Of a stretch of DNA of 64,000 nucleotides, positions 26,153 through 34,954 are shown piece by piece (position 1 is the stretch's first letter; each line of letters starts with the position of its first letter). The notes under the pieces were generated by a model. That model was not told the DNA's origin and searched no databases. It saw only the letters and a program-made list of their open reading frames with translations. Made by a program: the position numbers and the translations under genes. This DNA comes from Phycisphaerales bacterium UBA5793 (GTDB taxonomy: Bacteria > Planctomycetota > Phycisphaerae > Phycisphaerales > UBA5793). Location of the stretch: the NCBI GenBank assembly GCA_002418285.1, contig DIDT01000073.1:1-64000 (forward strand), written 5' to 3'.

Positions 26153-26536
26153 TTGGCGGATCTGCTTGAACAAGGCATGAGTTTCCTGGACAGCAAGCGG
26201 CACGAGCACATGACTCGAACGGTCACCTATCACCGCGGCAACTCCTCTGTCGCGCTCCAGGCGACACTGGGGCAGACGAACTTCGAGCAGACGGACGAGT
26301 ACGGCATCGTCCAGAAGATCGAGTCGCGCGACTTTCTCGTTCGTACCGGTGACCTCGTGCTCGACGGGCAGACCGTCCTGCCTCAGGCCGGGGATCTCAT
26401 TCGTGACACTGGCGGATCCAGTGTCTTCGTCTGCGAGGTCAGTGCGCCCGGCAACGAGCCGCCGTTCCGGTACAGCGATCCCTATCGCAAGGCCCTGCGC
26501 ATCCACACCAAACACATCGCCACGGAGATCGCCTGA
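26153..26536 (+). CDS. Putative head-tail connector protein
   Basis: 127 residues from TTG 26153, with GGAG seven bases before. Its position after the cement protein and features such as EYGIVQKIESRDFLVRTGDL and FRYSDPYRKALRIHTKHI suit a lambda gpFII-like head-tail joining protein. Sequence support is modest. Confidence 0.6.
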   Translation: MADLLEQGMSFLDSKRHEHMTRTVTYHRGNSSVALQATLGQTNFEQTDEYGIVQKIESRDFLVRTGDLVLDGQTVLPQAGDLIRDTGGSSVFVCEVSAPGNEPPFRYSDPYRKALRIHTKHIATEIA

Positions 26537-26537
26537 C

Positions 26538-26783
26538 ATGGGCAATGAAACCACTCGGAACGGAAGTGTGTGGTCGCGTTGGGCGGGCGTGGTGCTGACC
26601 GCCGTGATTGTATTGTCCGCATTCACTGTGCAGTGGGGCGTGGTCACGACCAAACTCGATCACGTCGAGCGCCGCCTCGATGAACTCATCGTCGAGGCCC
26701 GTTCATTGCGAACCGAGTACCAGTCGGTCGAGCGGCGCGTCTCCTACCTCGAAGGGCGGCTCAACGGGAGGGAACTGCCGTGA
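26538..26783 (+). CDS. Small membrane protein with coiled coil (holin-like?)
   Basis: 81 residues from ATG 26538, one base after the previous stop. One transmembrane helix (WAGVVLTAVIVLSAFTVQWG) is followed by a coiled coil (LDHVERRLDELIVEARSLR, VERRVSYLEGRL). This matches some single-helix phage holins or spanin-like proteins but lies in the connector operon. It overlaps the next gene (GTGA). Confidence 0.6.
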   Translation: MGNETTRNGSVWSRWAGVVLTAVIVLSAFTVQWGVVTTKLDHVERRLDELIVEARSLRTEYQSVERRVSYLEGRLNGRELP

Positions 26784-27202
26784 GCACACTGATCGCCCTG
26801 GCCGACGCCGTCAAGGACTCACTCAACAACGCATCGTTCTCGATGTCCTTCACGGCGCAGCGCCTGCATCAGCCGTCTTTCGACCTCGCGGAGCTGGCGG
26901 CACTGCATGTGAGCGTCGTTCCCAAGTCGGAGACGATCGCGACGGCTTGCCGCGGCAACTCGTTCTTCGACTGTGCCATCGATGTCGGCGTGCAGAAGAA
27001 GGTCGCTGACGACGCCGAAGTCGATGCGCTGCTCGATCTGGTCGAGGAGATCGCCGACCACCTGCGTCTCAAGCGGCTTGACGGGTACCCCAGCGCGGCG
27101 TGGCTCTCGATCGAACATGACCCCGTGGTGGCCGCTGAGCATCTTGATCAGAATCGCCAGTTCACCAGTGTGCTGAGCGCGACCTATCGCGTGAAGCGCT
27201 GA
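26780..27202 (+). CDS. Putative tail completion / terminator protein
   Basis: 140 residues from GTG 26780 (GTGA overlap). LIALADAVKDSLNNASFSMS opens the protein and FTSVLSATYRVKR closes it, as in proteins that sit just before the tail tube gene. Position suggests a gpU/gp17-like tail terminator that caps the tube. Sequence similarity is not strong. Confidence 0.6.
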   Translation: MSTLIALADAVKDSLNNASFSMSFTAQRLHQPSFDLAELAALHVSVVPKSETIATACRGNSFFDCAIDVGVQKKVADDAEVDALLDLVEEIADHLRLKRLDGYPSAAWLSIEHDPVVAAEHLDQNRQFTSVLSATYRVKR

Positions 27203-27265
27203 GCACGCCGCGCAACGAGATGGAATGAAGTTCCCCGCGTGACCGCGGTGAGGCAGGAGTAATCA

Positions 27266-27694
27266 ATGGCCATTCGGCTGGGCATGGAAGCAACGCTGAA
27301 CTACAAGGCCGGCGGCCAGGCGGGCGGAGGCGCCTGGACGGAGCTGACCAACACCAAGGACGTCACGCTTTCCCTAGAAGCGGGTGAAGCGGACGTCACG
27401 ACCCGCGCCAACAACGGGTGGCGGGCCATCGTCGCCACACTCAAGGACGCGAGCGTTGAGTTCGAGATGGTGTGGGATACCGGCGATGCGGGTTTCGCCG
27501 CAGTACGCGATGCCTATCTCAACAACGCGGTCCTGGGCCTGCAAATCCTCGACGGCGACAGTGGCGAGGGGCTCCAGGCGGACTTCATGATCACCGCCTT
27601 CTCGCGCAGCGAAGCGCTCGAAGAAGCGATCAGCGTCTCGGTCACCGCCAAGGTGACCTACTCAGCCACGCCGCCGAGCTGGCTCACACCCTGA
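27266..27694 (+). CDS. Phage tail tube protein
   Basis: 142 residues with AGGAGT before the ATG. Motifs are LGMEATLNYKAGGQAGGGAW, DVTLSLEAGEADVTTRANNG and VEFEMVWDTGDAGFAAVRDA, the usual tail tube pattern. It polymerises into the tail conduit. The following structural gene may be a second tail protein. Confidence 0.8.
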   Translation: MAIRLGMEATLNYKAGGQAGGGAWTELTNTKDVTLSLEAGEADVTTRANNGWRAIVATLKDASVEFEMVWDTGDAGFAAVRDAYLNNAVLGLQILDGDSGEGLQADFMITAFSRSEALEEAISVSVTAKVTYSATPPSWLTP

Positions 27695-27736
27695 CATTAC
27701 TGACACGTCCTTCATCGCTCATGGAGCAGCACACGC

Positions 27737-28336
27737 ATGGATAGCAGATTGACCATCTCAGGCGAGATCGCCGGAGCACCGCTCAACTCGAGTCTGGCGC
27801 GCTCAGCCGATGGCGCCATTCGCCACGGGCCGATCACCTTGCCCGCTGCGGAAGCGGGCGATCTCTCAACACGCACCACCGACACCACGGGTGTACTGAC
27901 CATCGCGGGCACGACGCTCCAGATCGGCGACACGATCGACATCTACTGGGACGGGGGACGCCGCTACGCCGTCGATGTCGACAACGTCGTTGCTGATGAC
28001 GTCACGTTCTCGGGTGGCGCCGGCGACATCCTGCCCGCGGCAGCAACGCCCACCACCGCCGCCAAGCAGGTCGTGATTGCGACCGACTTCGATGGCGCCA
28101 ACCTGGTGGCGATCGGAGCGTTGTCCACCGCGCGGGGGCATCTGAGCTTCCAGGAGAGCGGCGTGACGGAACTGTCGGTGGATCTGAGCGCCCGCGAAGC
28201 GTGGTTCTGGATCAACCAGTCAACCGCCCCGAATCCGCTCGTCTCCACTGTCGTCGACGCCATCAAGGCCTCGCAGGCTGGTTCGGTCGCGGCGGCCACA
28301 CTCGACCTGGGCGTTTTGTACGACTCGACCCCGTAA
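27737..28336 (+). CDS. Putative tail protein of unknown role
   Basis: 199 residues, beta-rich: LTISGEIAGAPLNSSLARSA, LTIAGTTLQIGDTIDIYWDG, LSFQESGVTELSVDLSAREA. It lies between the tail tube and the tail chaperones. A tube-associated or decoration role is inferred from position only. Confidence 0.6.
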   Translation: MDSRLTISGEIAGAPLNSSLARSADGAIRHGPITLPAAEAGDLSTRTTDTTGVLTIAGTTLQIGDTIDIYWDGGRRYAVDVDNVVADDVTFSGGAGDILPAAATPTTAAKQVVIATDFDGANLVAIGALSTARGHLSFQESGVTELSVDLSAREAWFWINQSTAPNPLVSTVVDAIKASQAGSVAAATLDLGVLYDSTP

Positions 28337-28365
28337 TCACCGCTGACTCTGGCACCTGAAACACC

Positions 28366-28851
28366 ATGAAGACATTCACTGACAACGCCAAGCGATCCTG
28401 GGATGTCGAGATCAACGTCGCCGCCATCAAGCGCGTACGAGATCTCGCCCAGGTCGACCTCCTCGAGATCGTCGAGGGCAAGCTCATCGAGCGCCTGATT
28501 CGTGATCCGATCCTCCTGTGCGACGTCGTGTATGCCGCCTGCCGTCCGCAGACGGAGCAGCGCGGGGTGAGCGATGAGGAATTCGGTCGCGCCATGGCGG
28601 GCGATGCCATCGAGCATGCCACCGCGGCGCTGCTCGAGGAACTCGTGTCTTTCTGCCCGAGCCCGAGGGATCGCAAGAACCTCGGGCGGGTGCTGGAAGC
28701 GACCAATCGCGTGATGGAGAAGGCGCGGGATCTGATCGAGCAGCGCCTCCAGAGCGGCCAGCTCGAAAAAATGGTGGACCAGGCGCTGGCCAGTGCCACC
28801 GGATCATCTGGCAATGCGCCGGCATTCTCGGAATCGACCCGGCCACCCTGA
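28366..28851 (+). CDS. Tail assembly chaperone, G-like
   Basis: 161 residues. TFTDNAKRSWDVEINVAAIK then DLAQVDLLEIVEGKLIERLI is the common start of phage tail assembly chaperones. The run GAAAAAAT at 28765-28772 permits a -1 shift into the frame of the next gene, as in lambda G/GT. Most ribosomes would stop at 28851. It should escort the tape measure protein. Confidence 0.75.
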   Translation: MKTFTDNAKRSWDVEINVAAIKRVRDLAQVDLLEIVEGKLIERLIRDPILLCDVVYAACRPQTEQRGVSDEEFGRAMAGDAIEHATAALLEELVSFCPSPRDRKNLGRVLEATNRVMEKARDLIEQRLQSGQLEKMVDQALASATGSSGNAPAFSESTRPP

Positions 28852-28868
28852 CCCTGAGGGAGCTGCTG

Positions 28869-29081
28869 GTGATGGCCGAGGCCCGGCGCCGCGACGAGTG
28901 GGCTCGCACCAGCGCCGTGATGGCCTTGGTGGCCAACACGCAGCGCGACCGAAAGCGGAGCCGGGCGCTCCGACCCAGCGACTTCGATCCGTTCGCACGC
29001 AAGTCGCCCACGGTCAAGGCGGATGTGCGTGTGCTCAAACAAGTGTTTATCGACAATCGCGTTCCTGAGGGGATCCCATGA
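28869..29081 (+). CDS. Tail assembly chaperone, T part of GT
   Basis: Read alone from GTG 28869 it has 70 residues (VMAEARRRDEWARTSAVMAL ...). The open frame extends upstream to at least 28770 and encodes IIWQCAGILGIDPATLTLRE, which fits the family better than a start at 28869. I therefore infer expression as a -1 frameshift product of the preceding gene. The stop overlaps the lipoprotein start (ATGA). Confidence 0.7.
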   Translation: MMAEARRRDEWARTSAVMALVANTQRDRKRSRALRPSDFDPFARKSPTVKADVRVLKQVFIDNRVPEGIP

Positions 29082-29536
29082 ATCGCAGTTCCGTCATGTA
29101 TGTCTTCGCGACCATCATGCTCACGTTCGTACTCGCCGCATGCGCCGGCTTCGACCTTGGCGACATCGTCAAGGTGAAAACTCCCAACACGATCCAGCAG
29201 ACGACGGGACTCTCGTCGCGTGTCACGCTCAATGAAGCCGAGGCCGAGTACCGAGCGTGGTTCGAGAACACGCAGCGCACCGGTGCCCAGTGGAAGGCCT
29301 CCATTGAGCGAGCCGGTGAGATCCGGGGGATGCTCGGCCAGCTCACACTCTCGGCGCTGGACTCGGTCGGGCCGACCATCGCCGGCGTGCCCATCGTTGG
29401 ACCGGCATTACCGGCGCTGACAGGCATCGTTGGCATGTTCATCGGTTCCGGTCGTCTTCGCAAGGAAAAGGAAGCCTCCTTCAACAAGGGCCTCAAGGAG
29501 GGCAAGACGATCTCCACAGACGCCGCCGCCGCGTGA
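29078..29536 (+). CDS. Prophage lipoprotein
   Basis: 152 residues. A signal peptide ends in a lipobox (TFVLAACAGF; Cys about residue 22). Later a hydrophobic glycine-rich stretch (IAGVPIVGPALPALTGIVGM) precedes a basic tail. It is embedded in the tail operon by 4-bp overlaps on both sides. Phage lipoproteins can block superinfection or act in lysis; neither is shown. Confidence 0.65.
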   Translation: MNRSSVMYVFATIMLTFVLAACAGFDLGDIVKVKTPNTIQQTTGLSSRVTLNEAEAEYRAWFENTQRTGAQWKASIERAGEIRGMLGQLTLSALDSVGPTIAGVPIVGPALPALTGIVGMFIGSGRLRKEKEASFNKGLKEGKTISTDAAAA

Positions 29537-29976
29537 TCGATCTGCGCGTCAAGGGGATGTTCTTCGACCGCCCGCGCGTGCAGCGGGCGGTCGATCGGGG
29601 CAAACGCAAGGCGCTCTCGAAGGGGGGCGCCTTCATCCGCCAACGGGCGCGCCGTTCGATTCGCAAACGCAAGCGCTCAAGCCGACCCGGTCAGCCACCC
29701 TCCAGTCACACCGGACTGCTGCGGCGCTTCATCCTCTTCGGCTACGACCGGCAGCGCGACTCGGTCGTGGTCGGTCCGGTGGGATTTCGGCGATCGACAG
29801 CGCCCAGTGTGCTCGAGTTCGGCGGTCGGACGGCCGTCGAGTGGAGACGGCGCGGACGACGGCGAGGCAAGCGCGTCGTGCGCATCGCGCCGCGCCCGTA
29901 CATGCGCCCGGCGCTGGAAAAAGAGAAGTCGAATCTGCCCGCGGTGTGGCGCCACAGTGTGCGTGCCTCGGGCTGA
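29533..29976 (+). CDS. HK97 gp10-like tail completion protein
   Basis: 147 residues, strongly basic. SRPGQPPSSHTGLLRRFILF, SVVVGPVGF, APSVLEFGGRTA and RIAPRPYMRPALEKE follow the usual order of HK97-gp10-like/minor tail proteins. GTG 29533 overlaps the lipoprotein stop (GTGA). It lies just before the tape measure gene. Confidence 0.75.
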   Translation: MIDLRVKGMFFDRPRVQRAVDRGKRKALSKGGAFIRQRARRSIRKRKRSSRPGQPPSSHTGLLRRFILFGYDRQRDSVVVGPVGFRRSTAPSVLEFGGRTAVEWRRRGRRRGKRVVRIAPRPYMRPALEKEKSNLPAVWRHSVRASG

Positions 29977-29988
29977 GGCAGCGCATCC

Positions 29989-32337
29989 ATGGCCGACACA
30001 CGAGGCATCCGGGCCGGACGAGCATTCGTCGAATTGGGGGTGAGCGACAAGCTCACCGCCGGGTTGAAGGCGGCCCAGCGCCGCCTCCAGGCGTTCGGCA
30101 ACGGGGTGCGATCGATCGGCCAGCGACTCGTGGCAAGTGCGGCACTCGCGGCAGCGCCATTGGCAGTCAGCGCGCCGGTGTTTGCGAGTTTCGAGCAGAG
30201 CATGGCGCGGGTCCGCGCGCTGACCAACGCAACCGAGAAGGACTTCGAGCGCCTCTCGGCCGAAGCCAAGCACCTCGGCGAGACGACGGTGTTCTCGGCG
30301 AGCCAGGCCGCCGATGCAATGGGCTTTTTCGCGTTGGCCGGCTACAGCGTTGATCAGATCCTCAAGTCCATCGGCCCGACACTTGATCTGGCCGCCGCGG
30401 GCCAGCTCGACATCGCCCAAGCTGCGGACATTGCCGCCAAGATCATGGCCGGCATGGGGATTGAGGCCGACCGCCTGGGCGACGCGGTGGATGTCCTGAC
30501 CAAGGCGATGACCACGGCCAATACCGATCTCAATCAGCTCGGCGACGCGATGAAGTTTGTCGGGCCCATTGCCAAGAGCGCCGGCATTGCCTTTGAGGAG
30601 ATCGTGGCGGCGATTCAGCTGCTCTCCAATGCCGGCATTCAGGGGGAAATGGCCGGAACGAGTCTGCGCGGCGCGATTCTGGCCCTCACAAGCCCGAGCA
30701 AGGAGGCGGCGGATGAACTGGCCAAACTCCGAGTCAATGTGCTCGGCGCGCAGGGCGATGTCCGACCGCTGGCGGACATCATTGAGGATCTGAATCGCGC
30801 CATGGACGGTCTGGGTTCCGGCGAGCGACTCGAGATCCTCGGACGGATCTTTCCGGCGCGCCAGGCTGCGGGCGTGGCGGAACTGCTTTCTCAGGGCGCG
30901 ACCAAACTGCGGCAATACACCCATGCGCTCAAAAACGCCGGAGGTACAGCATCGCGCATCGCTGGGGTGCAGCTCAACACTCTCAAGGGCCAGGCGACCA
31001 TCCTGCGCAGTGCCCTCGAGGGCCTGGGAATCGCCGTCGGCGAGTCGCTTGTCGGGCCACTGCGTGTGGCGACGCATTTCATCACGCGAGCAACTGCGGC
31101 AATGGCGCAGTGGGTGCGAGAGAATCAATCCATGGTCGTCATCGCCGCGGCATCGATCCTCCTGATTGGCGCGCTGGGCGTGACGCTTGTTGCGATCGGA
31201 GTCGCGGCGCAGGCGGCCGCGTTCGTGCTGGGCGGATTGGGAACCATCCTGCTCACCGCCAAGGCGGCGCTGCTGGCGGTCGGGGCTGCCGCCAGCGCCA
31301 TCCTCTCACCCATCGGGCTCGTGATCACCGCCGCGGCCGCCTTGGGCATCGCCATTCTCGTCTCCAGCGGCGCCGCCGGTGAGGCCATCGCCTGGCTCGG
31401 CGCGCAGTTCGCTCAACTGCGCGACGGTGTCACGCGAGTCATGCAGGGGATTTCTGATGCGCTGGCCGCTGGCGATGTGACGCTGGCGGCCAGAATCCTC
31501 TGGTTGTCACTCAAGCTCGTGTGGCAGCAGGGTGTAGCCGCGATCAATTCCGTCTGGCTCACGGCGCGGAACTTCTTCATCACGACCGCGCAGAGGATGT
31601 GGTTCGGAGCGCTGGCCGCGGCGCAGATAGGATTCCACGCCCTCGAGGTCGCCTGGATCGAGACGACCTCGTTCCTGTCGAAGACCTGGACGAAGTTCTC
31701 AACGGGTTTCCAGAAGATCTGGGAATCGGCGACATCCTTTGTCGCCAAGCGCATGCTCGAAATCCAGGGGCTGTTCGATTCATCACTGGATGTCGATGCC
31801 GCGAAGAAGCTTGTCGATCAACAGCTTGAGTCTCGACTCGGTGAATTGAACAGCCAGGCACAGAAGCAGCTTGATGAGCGCGAACGCCGACGCGAGGAAC
31901 AGCGCCGCAAGGCTGCTGACGCCAACGAGGCGACGCTCGCGGAGATCGGCCAACAGTTCGAGCAGGCCCAGGAGAAATTGCGTTCCGGCACCGACACCCA
32001 GCTCGCCGAAACCCAGCAGCAACTTGACGAAGCCAAGCAGCGACTCGAGGAAGCAATCGCGCAGGCCAAGCGCGAACGCCAAGCAGCGCAGACCGAGGGT
32101 TTGGGTGGACCGCGCTCGCCTGGCGACCTCATCGCGGCGCTCGAAGATCAACTGGCTGGATTGGGCGACGCGTTCAGTCGCGGCATCGAGGTGCGCGGGA
32201 CATTCAGCGCCGAGGCGATCCGTGGACTGGCTGCGGGTGACGACAGCGCCGAACGCACTGCCCGCGCCACCGAACAGACGGCGCGGCACACCAAGCGCCT
32301 CGTCGAGGCGTCCAGCAAAGGACTGGCCTTCGGATGA
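29989..32337 (+). CDS. Tail tape measure protein
   Basis: 782 residues. The TP901-type core is near residues 65-270 (FEQSMARVRALTNATEKDFE, TVFSASQAADAMGFFALAGY, GEMAGTSLRGAILALTSPSK). Hydrophobic segments lie at about 375-460 (VVIAAASILLIGALGVTLVA, LLAVGAAASAILSPIGLVIT), followed by a long coiled coil (620-700). It sets tail length and helps DNA entry. It overlaps the next gene by 4 bp. Confidence 0.92.
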   Translation: MADTRGIRAGRAFVELGVSDKLTAGLKAAQRRLQAFGNGVRSIGQRLVASAALAAAPLAVSAPVFASFEQSMARVRALTNATEKDFERLSAEAKHLGETTVFSASQAADAMGFFALAGYSVDQILKSIGPTLDLAAAGQLDIAQAADIAAKIMAGMGIEADRLGDAVDVLTKAMTTANTDLNQLGDAMKFVGPIAKSAGIAFEEIVAAIQLLSNAGIQGEMAGTSLRGAILALTSPSKEAADELAKLRVNVLGAQGDVRPLADIIEDLNRAMDGLGSGERLEILGRIFPARQAAGVAELLSQGATKLRQYTHALKNAGGTASRIAGVQLNTLKGQATILRSALEGLGIAVGESLVGPLRVATHFITRATAAMAQWVRENQSMVVIAAASILLIGALGVTLVAIGVAAQAAAFVLGGLGTILLTAKAALLAVGAAASAILSPIGLVITAAAALGIAILVSSGAAGEAIAWLGAQFAQLRDGVTRVMQGISDALAAGDVTLAARILWLSLKLVWQQGVAAINSVWLTARNFFITTAQRMWFGALAAAQIGFHALEVAWIETTSFLSKTWTKFSTGFQKIWESATSFVAKRMLEIQGLFDSSLDVDAAKKLVDQQLESRLGELNSQAQKQLDERERRREEQRRKAADANEATLAEIGQQFEQAQEKLRSGTDTQLAETQQQLDEAKQRLEEAIAQAKRERQAAQTEGLGGPRSPGDLIAALEDQLAGLGDAFSRGIEVRGTFSAEAIRGLAAGDDSAERTARATEQTARHTKRLVEASSKGLAFG

Positions 32338-33134
32338 GCACAGAAGTTCAGGAACGCGGGATCAGCCGAACGACCACCAGTGGCCGGAGCCCATCGACCG
32401 AACGTTTGTATTGGGTGCGCGGCACAAGCGATGATCTCGAGGCGCTGGCGGCGCTCGAAGCCGAAGTGCCGTCCTTCTACGGGGGTCTGCCTCTCTACCA
32501 GGTGCGTGTCGAGGAAGCGGGTCCCGATCTGTACGACGGGACGGTGACGTATCAGGTCGATTCATCAACCGATCCGCCCGACACCGGCGAAAGCACCTTC
32601 ACCTTCGAGACCGGCGGCGGCAGTGAACACATCACCCAGTCACTGGCGACGATCAGTTCGTACGCGCCCCCGGGCGGCACGGCGCCCGACTTCAAAGGTG
32701 CGATCGGCGTCACGGCCGACAGTGTCGAGGGTGTGGACATCGTCGTACCGACGTACCAGTTCACCGAGACGCACTATCTCGATGACAGCCTGGTGACGCC
32801 CTCTTATAAAGGTACGCTCTTCGCCCTCACCGGCCGGGTCAATGATGGGGCATTCAAAGGCTTCAGCGCGGGTGAGTGCCTGTTCCTGGGCGTTTCCGGC
32901 TCCAAACGCGGCCAGGGCGACTGGGAACTGACCTTCAGATTCGCCTCGCGCCCCAATCGCACCGGCCTGAGCGTCGGCGACATCACTGGCATCGACAAGA
33001 ACGGCTGGGAGTACCTCTGGGTGCGGTACGCCGAGGCCGAGGACGCCGGGGCCGGCGCGATTGTGAAGCGGCCGGTCGCCGTGTATGTCGAGCGCGTGTA
33101 TGAGAGCGGGGATTTTGCGGGACTGGGGATCTGA
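32334..33134 (+). CDS. Phage tail-tip protein (hypothetical)
   Basis: 266 residues following the tape measure, starting at an ATGA overlap. ERLYWVRGTSDDLEALAALE opens it; FTFETGGGSEHITQSLATIS and ALTGRVNDGAFKGFSAGECL are in the middle. Similar proteins occupy this place in planctomycete-type prophages (recall, not checked). A distal tail role is inferred. Confidence 0.65.
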   Translation: MSTEVQERGISRTTTSGRSPSTERLYWVRGTSDDLEALAALEAEVPSFYGGLPLYQVRVEEAGPDLYDGTVTYQVDSSTDPPDTGESTFTFETGGGSEHITQSLATISSYAPPGGTAPDFKGAIGVTADSVEGVDIVVPTYQFTETHYLDDSLVTPSYKGTLFALTGRVNDGAFKGFSAGECLFLGVSGSKRGQGDWELTFRFASRPNRTGLSVGDITGIDKNGWEYLWVRYAEAEDAGAGAIVKRPVAVYVERVYESGDFAGLGI

Positions 33135-33136
33135 CC

Positions 33137-33931
33137 ATGAGCGGCGATTCCCTGCGCAAGGTGAAAACCGGCGACCCGCTGAACATCCCCGCGGCAGCAT
33201 ACAACGCTTTCGTCGATGCGGCCGTCGATCTGCGGCAGCGCCAGCACAATGCAGCAGGTGACCCGCAACGACTGCGGCGCGACAACGACGTGGTCCTCGT
33301 CCTGAACTCGACAGGTTCGACGGTGGGCCGGTTTGGTGTGCTGGCCATCACCGATCCGATCATCGATCCAAGCGATGCGCTCGAACTCGAAAGGGTGGCG
33401 TTCACGGGCGTGGTGCCCGCAGCCGAACACGCAGGGAAGTTCGCGATTCTGCTGGAGACGGCCGCGCCCGGCGCGATCGTCCGTGCCGCCATGGGCGGCG
33501 TTGTTCCCGTCAAGGTGGGCCTGCTGAACCCGAGCGATGAGTTCGCTGATGTTGCCGCTGGCCAGACGGGCTGGCTCAACAGCGGCGACAGCGGCGCGGC
33601 ACAGATCCTCTGGGTGGAATCCTCACTGGTTCCCGTGCGCCAGGCGATTGTGCGCCTGCCTGCGGGTGGCGCGGCGGTGTGTCTCGCTTCGAACAGCGGG
33701 CTCGCCTTCGACACCGAGGGTTGCCTGAAGATCGACACCAACGTCAACAGCACTGTGCAGCTCACCCTCGTGACGGGTGTCACTCATGCGATCGTCGGCA
33801 GTGTCCTGCGCATTACCGCGCAGCGCACCATCGTCACCCTTTCGCGCAACGTGGCGGGTGTCGTGATCGGTATCGGCGCCACGCCAACTTCCAGCACGAC
33901 GAGCGACGTCAACCTGGAGAGCTGCCCCTGA
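33137..33931 (+). CDS. Phage tail-tip protein (hypothetical)
   Basis: 264 residues, two bases after the previous stop. It starts LRKVKTGDPLNIPAAAYNAF, has AFTGVVPAAEHAGKFAILLE and PVKVGLLNPSDEFADVAAGQ, and ends in a beta-rich part. The style suggests a structural tail protein or base of a fibre. No named family. Confidence 0.6.
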   Translation: MSGDSLRKVKTGDPLNIPAAAYNAFVDAAVDLRQRQHNAAGDPQRLRRDNDVVLVLNSTGSTVGRFGVLAITDPIIDPSDALELERVAFTGVVPAAEHAGKFAILLETAAPGAIVRAAMGGVVPVKVGLLNPSDEFADVAAGQTGWLNSGDSGAAQILWVESSLVPVRQAIVRLPAGGAAVCLASNSGLAFDTEGCLKIDTNVNSTVQLTLVTGVTHAIVGSVLRITAQRTIVTLSRNVAGVVIGIGATPTSSTTSDVNLESCP

Positions 33932-33936
33932 CTCGC

Positions 33937-33994
33937 GGTGAGCAACCGAAGGAGGTCGAACTCACTTGTGGTGAGCGACCGAAGGGAGTCGAAC
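33937..33994 (+). repeat. Two-copy 25-bp direct repeat
   Basis: GGTGAGCAACCGAAGGAGGTCGAAC (33937-33961) and GGTGAGCGACCGAAGGGAGTCGAAC (33970-33994) differ at three positions and have a 33-base period. The second copy supplies the ribosome site (GGGAG) of the next gene. Resembles a short interspersed element. Confidence 0.7.
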
Positions 33995-33995
33995 C

Positions 33996-34952
33996 ATGCC
34001 GCTAATCCTCGGACCATCTGGCAACTCGCTCCTGCTCGGCCCGATCGGCCTGCCCGCGACAAGCACCAACTGCTGCTGTTGCAAGGAAGGCGTCGATTGC
34101 CCGGACTGCCCCTGCTGCATCTGCATCGAGTGCGGCGATGGTGTGCAGTACTCCCTGCCCATCGACGGCTGTCACAACTCGAGTGGCAAGGCGTGTCTGA
34201 CCGTCAAACTGAGGGGACTCACCTTCGCCACGGCATGCCGCACCTTCCGCGGCAACGACTGCGCGGCCGCGCCGGGCACCTGGGCATCCTACAAGTACCT
34301 CTCAGCCGCCATGCCAGATCTGACACTGCCATTCAACTGGAACGATGGCGTCCACACCTCGGTCCGCGATCCCGACTCACCCTGCAACACCATCAATCCT
34401 GACACCGTCTGCTGCCAGTGGCGCACCTGCCTGATCCTGGCCGACACCGGCATCAACGCCACGCAGTACGTCAACTCCAACTGCACCGGCACAAGCAACA
34501 CGTTTGATGTGCTGATCACCAGCGCCGTGCTCGACTATCAGGTCGTCGGCACGACCCGGCGCTTCATCCTCTGGGTCACAGCCTCACCGGCGGGCGGGAT
34601 CCCCATTCCGATCTTCTTCGGTGTCATCAACTTCGACGCCCGCCAGTGCGCCAACTATTCGACCTGGCCGCTGGTGATCACGAACGGCCTGAGCAGTACT
34701 GCCTGTCTCTGCGGCGGGTCCGGCACGGCAATGCACCCAGCGGCGACCGGTGGCACGGCGACTATCACGATGGCGTGCGATACGGATTGCAGTGGCTTCG
34801 AGCCGGGGCTAGGGCTGGCATCAATCGAAACGTCTGGTCCGCAGATCGCGCCGCATCGGCTAATGGATGCCGAAGCCATCGATATGGCAGATGCGCGCGA
34901 AGAGCGATGGCGCGGGTGCCGGAACTGTCGTAAACGGCGATCGACGGCATGA
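33996..34952 (+). CDS. Cys-rich phage structural protein
   Basis: 318 residues. A short hydrophobic start (LILGPSGNSLLLGPIGLPAT) leads into a cysteine cluster (NCCCCKEGVDCPDCPCCICI). A beta-rich body with more cysteines follows and the end is basic (RWRGCRNCRKRRSTA). It is the last phage-like gene before transposase remnants, which begin at its stop. Disulfide- or metal-stabilised tail protein is a guess. Confidence 0.6.
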   Translation: MPLILGPSGNSLLLGPIGLPATSTNCCCCKEGVDCPDCPCCICIECGDGVQYSLPIDGCHNSSGKACLTVKLRGLTFATACRTFRGNDCAAAPGTWASYKYLSAAMPDLTLPFNWNDGVHTSVRDPDSPCNTINPDTVCCQWRTCLILADTGINATQYVNSNCTGTSNTFDVLITSAVLDYQVVGTTRRFILWVTASPAGGIPIPIFFGVINFDARQCANYSTWPLVITNGLSSTACLCGGSGTAMHPAATGGTATITMACDTDCSGFEPGLGLASIETSGPQIAPHRLMDAEAIDMADAREERWRGCRNCRKRRSTA

Positions 34953-34954
34953 AG

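Larger units (their letters stand above)
1..34952. mobile_element. Siphovirus-like prophage (limits approximate)
   Basis: The block carries integrase, replication, packaging, HK97/lambda-type capsid and siphovirus tail modules in phage order. The left limit is taken as the tRNA-Pro end with its adjacent integrase. The right limit is set at the last phage-like gene, just before transposase remnants; I could not find a second copy of the tRNA 3' end, so no right attachment site is claimed. No endolysin or classical holin is recognised, suggesting right-end loss or unrecognised lysis genes. Confidence 0.85.

Noticed and set aside
33937..33994. Start of a CRISPR or attachment site
   Set aside because: Only two copies with an 8-base gap, and the second provides a ribosome site; it does not match the left tRNA end.
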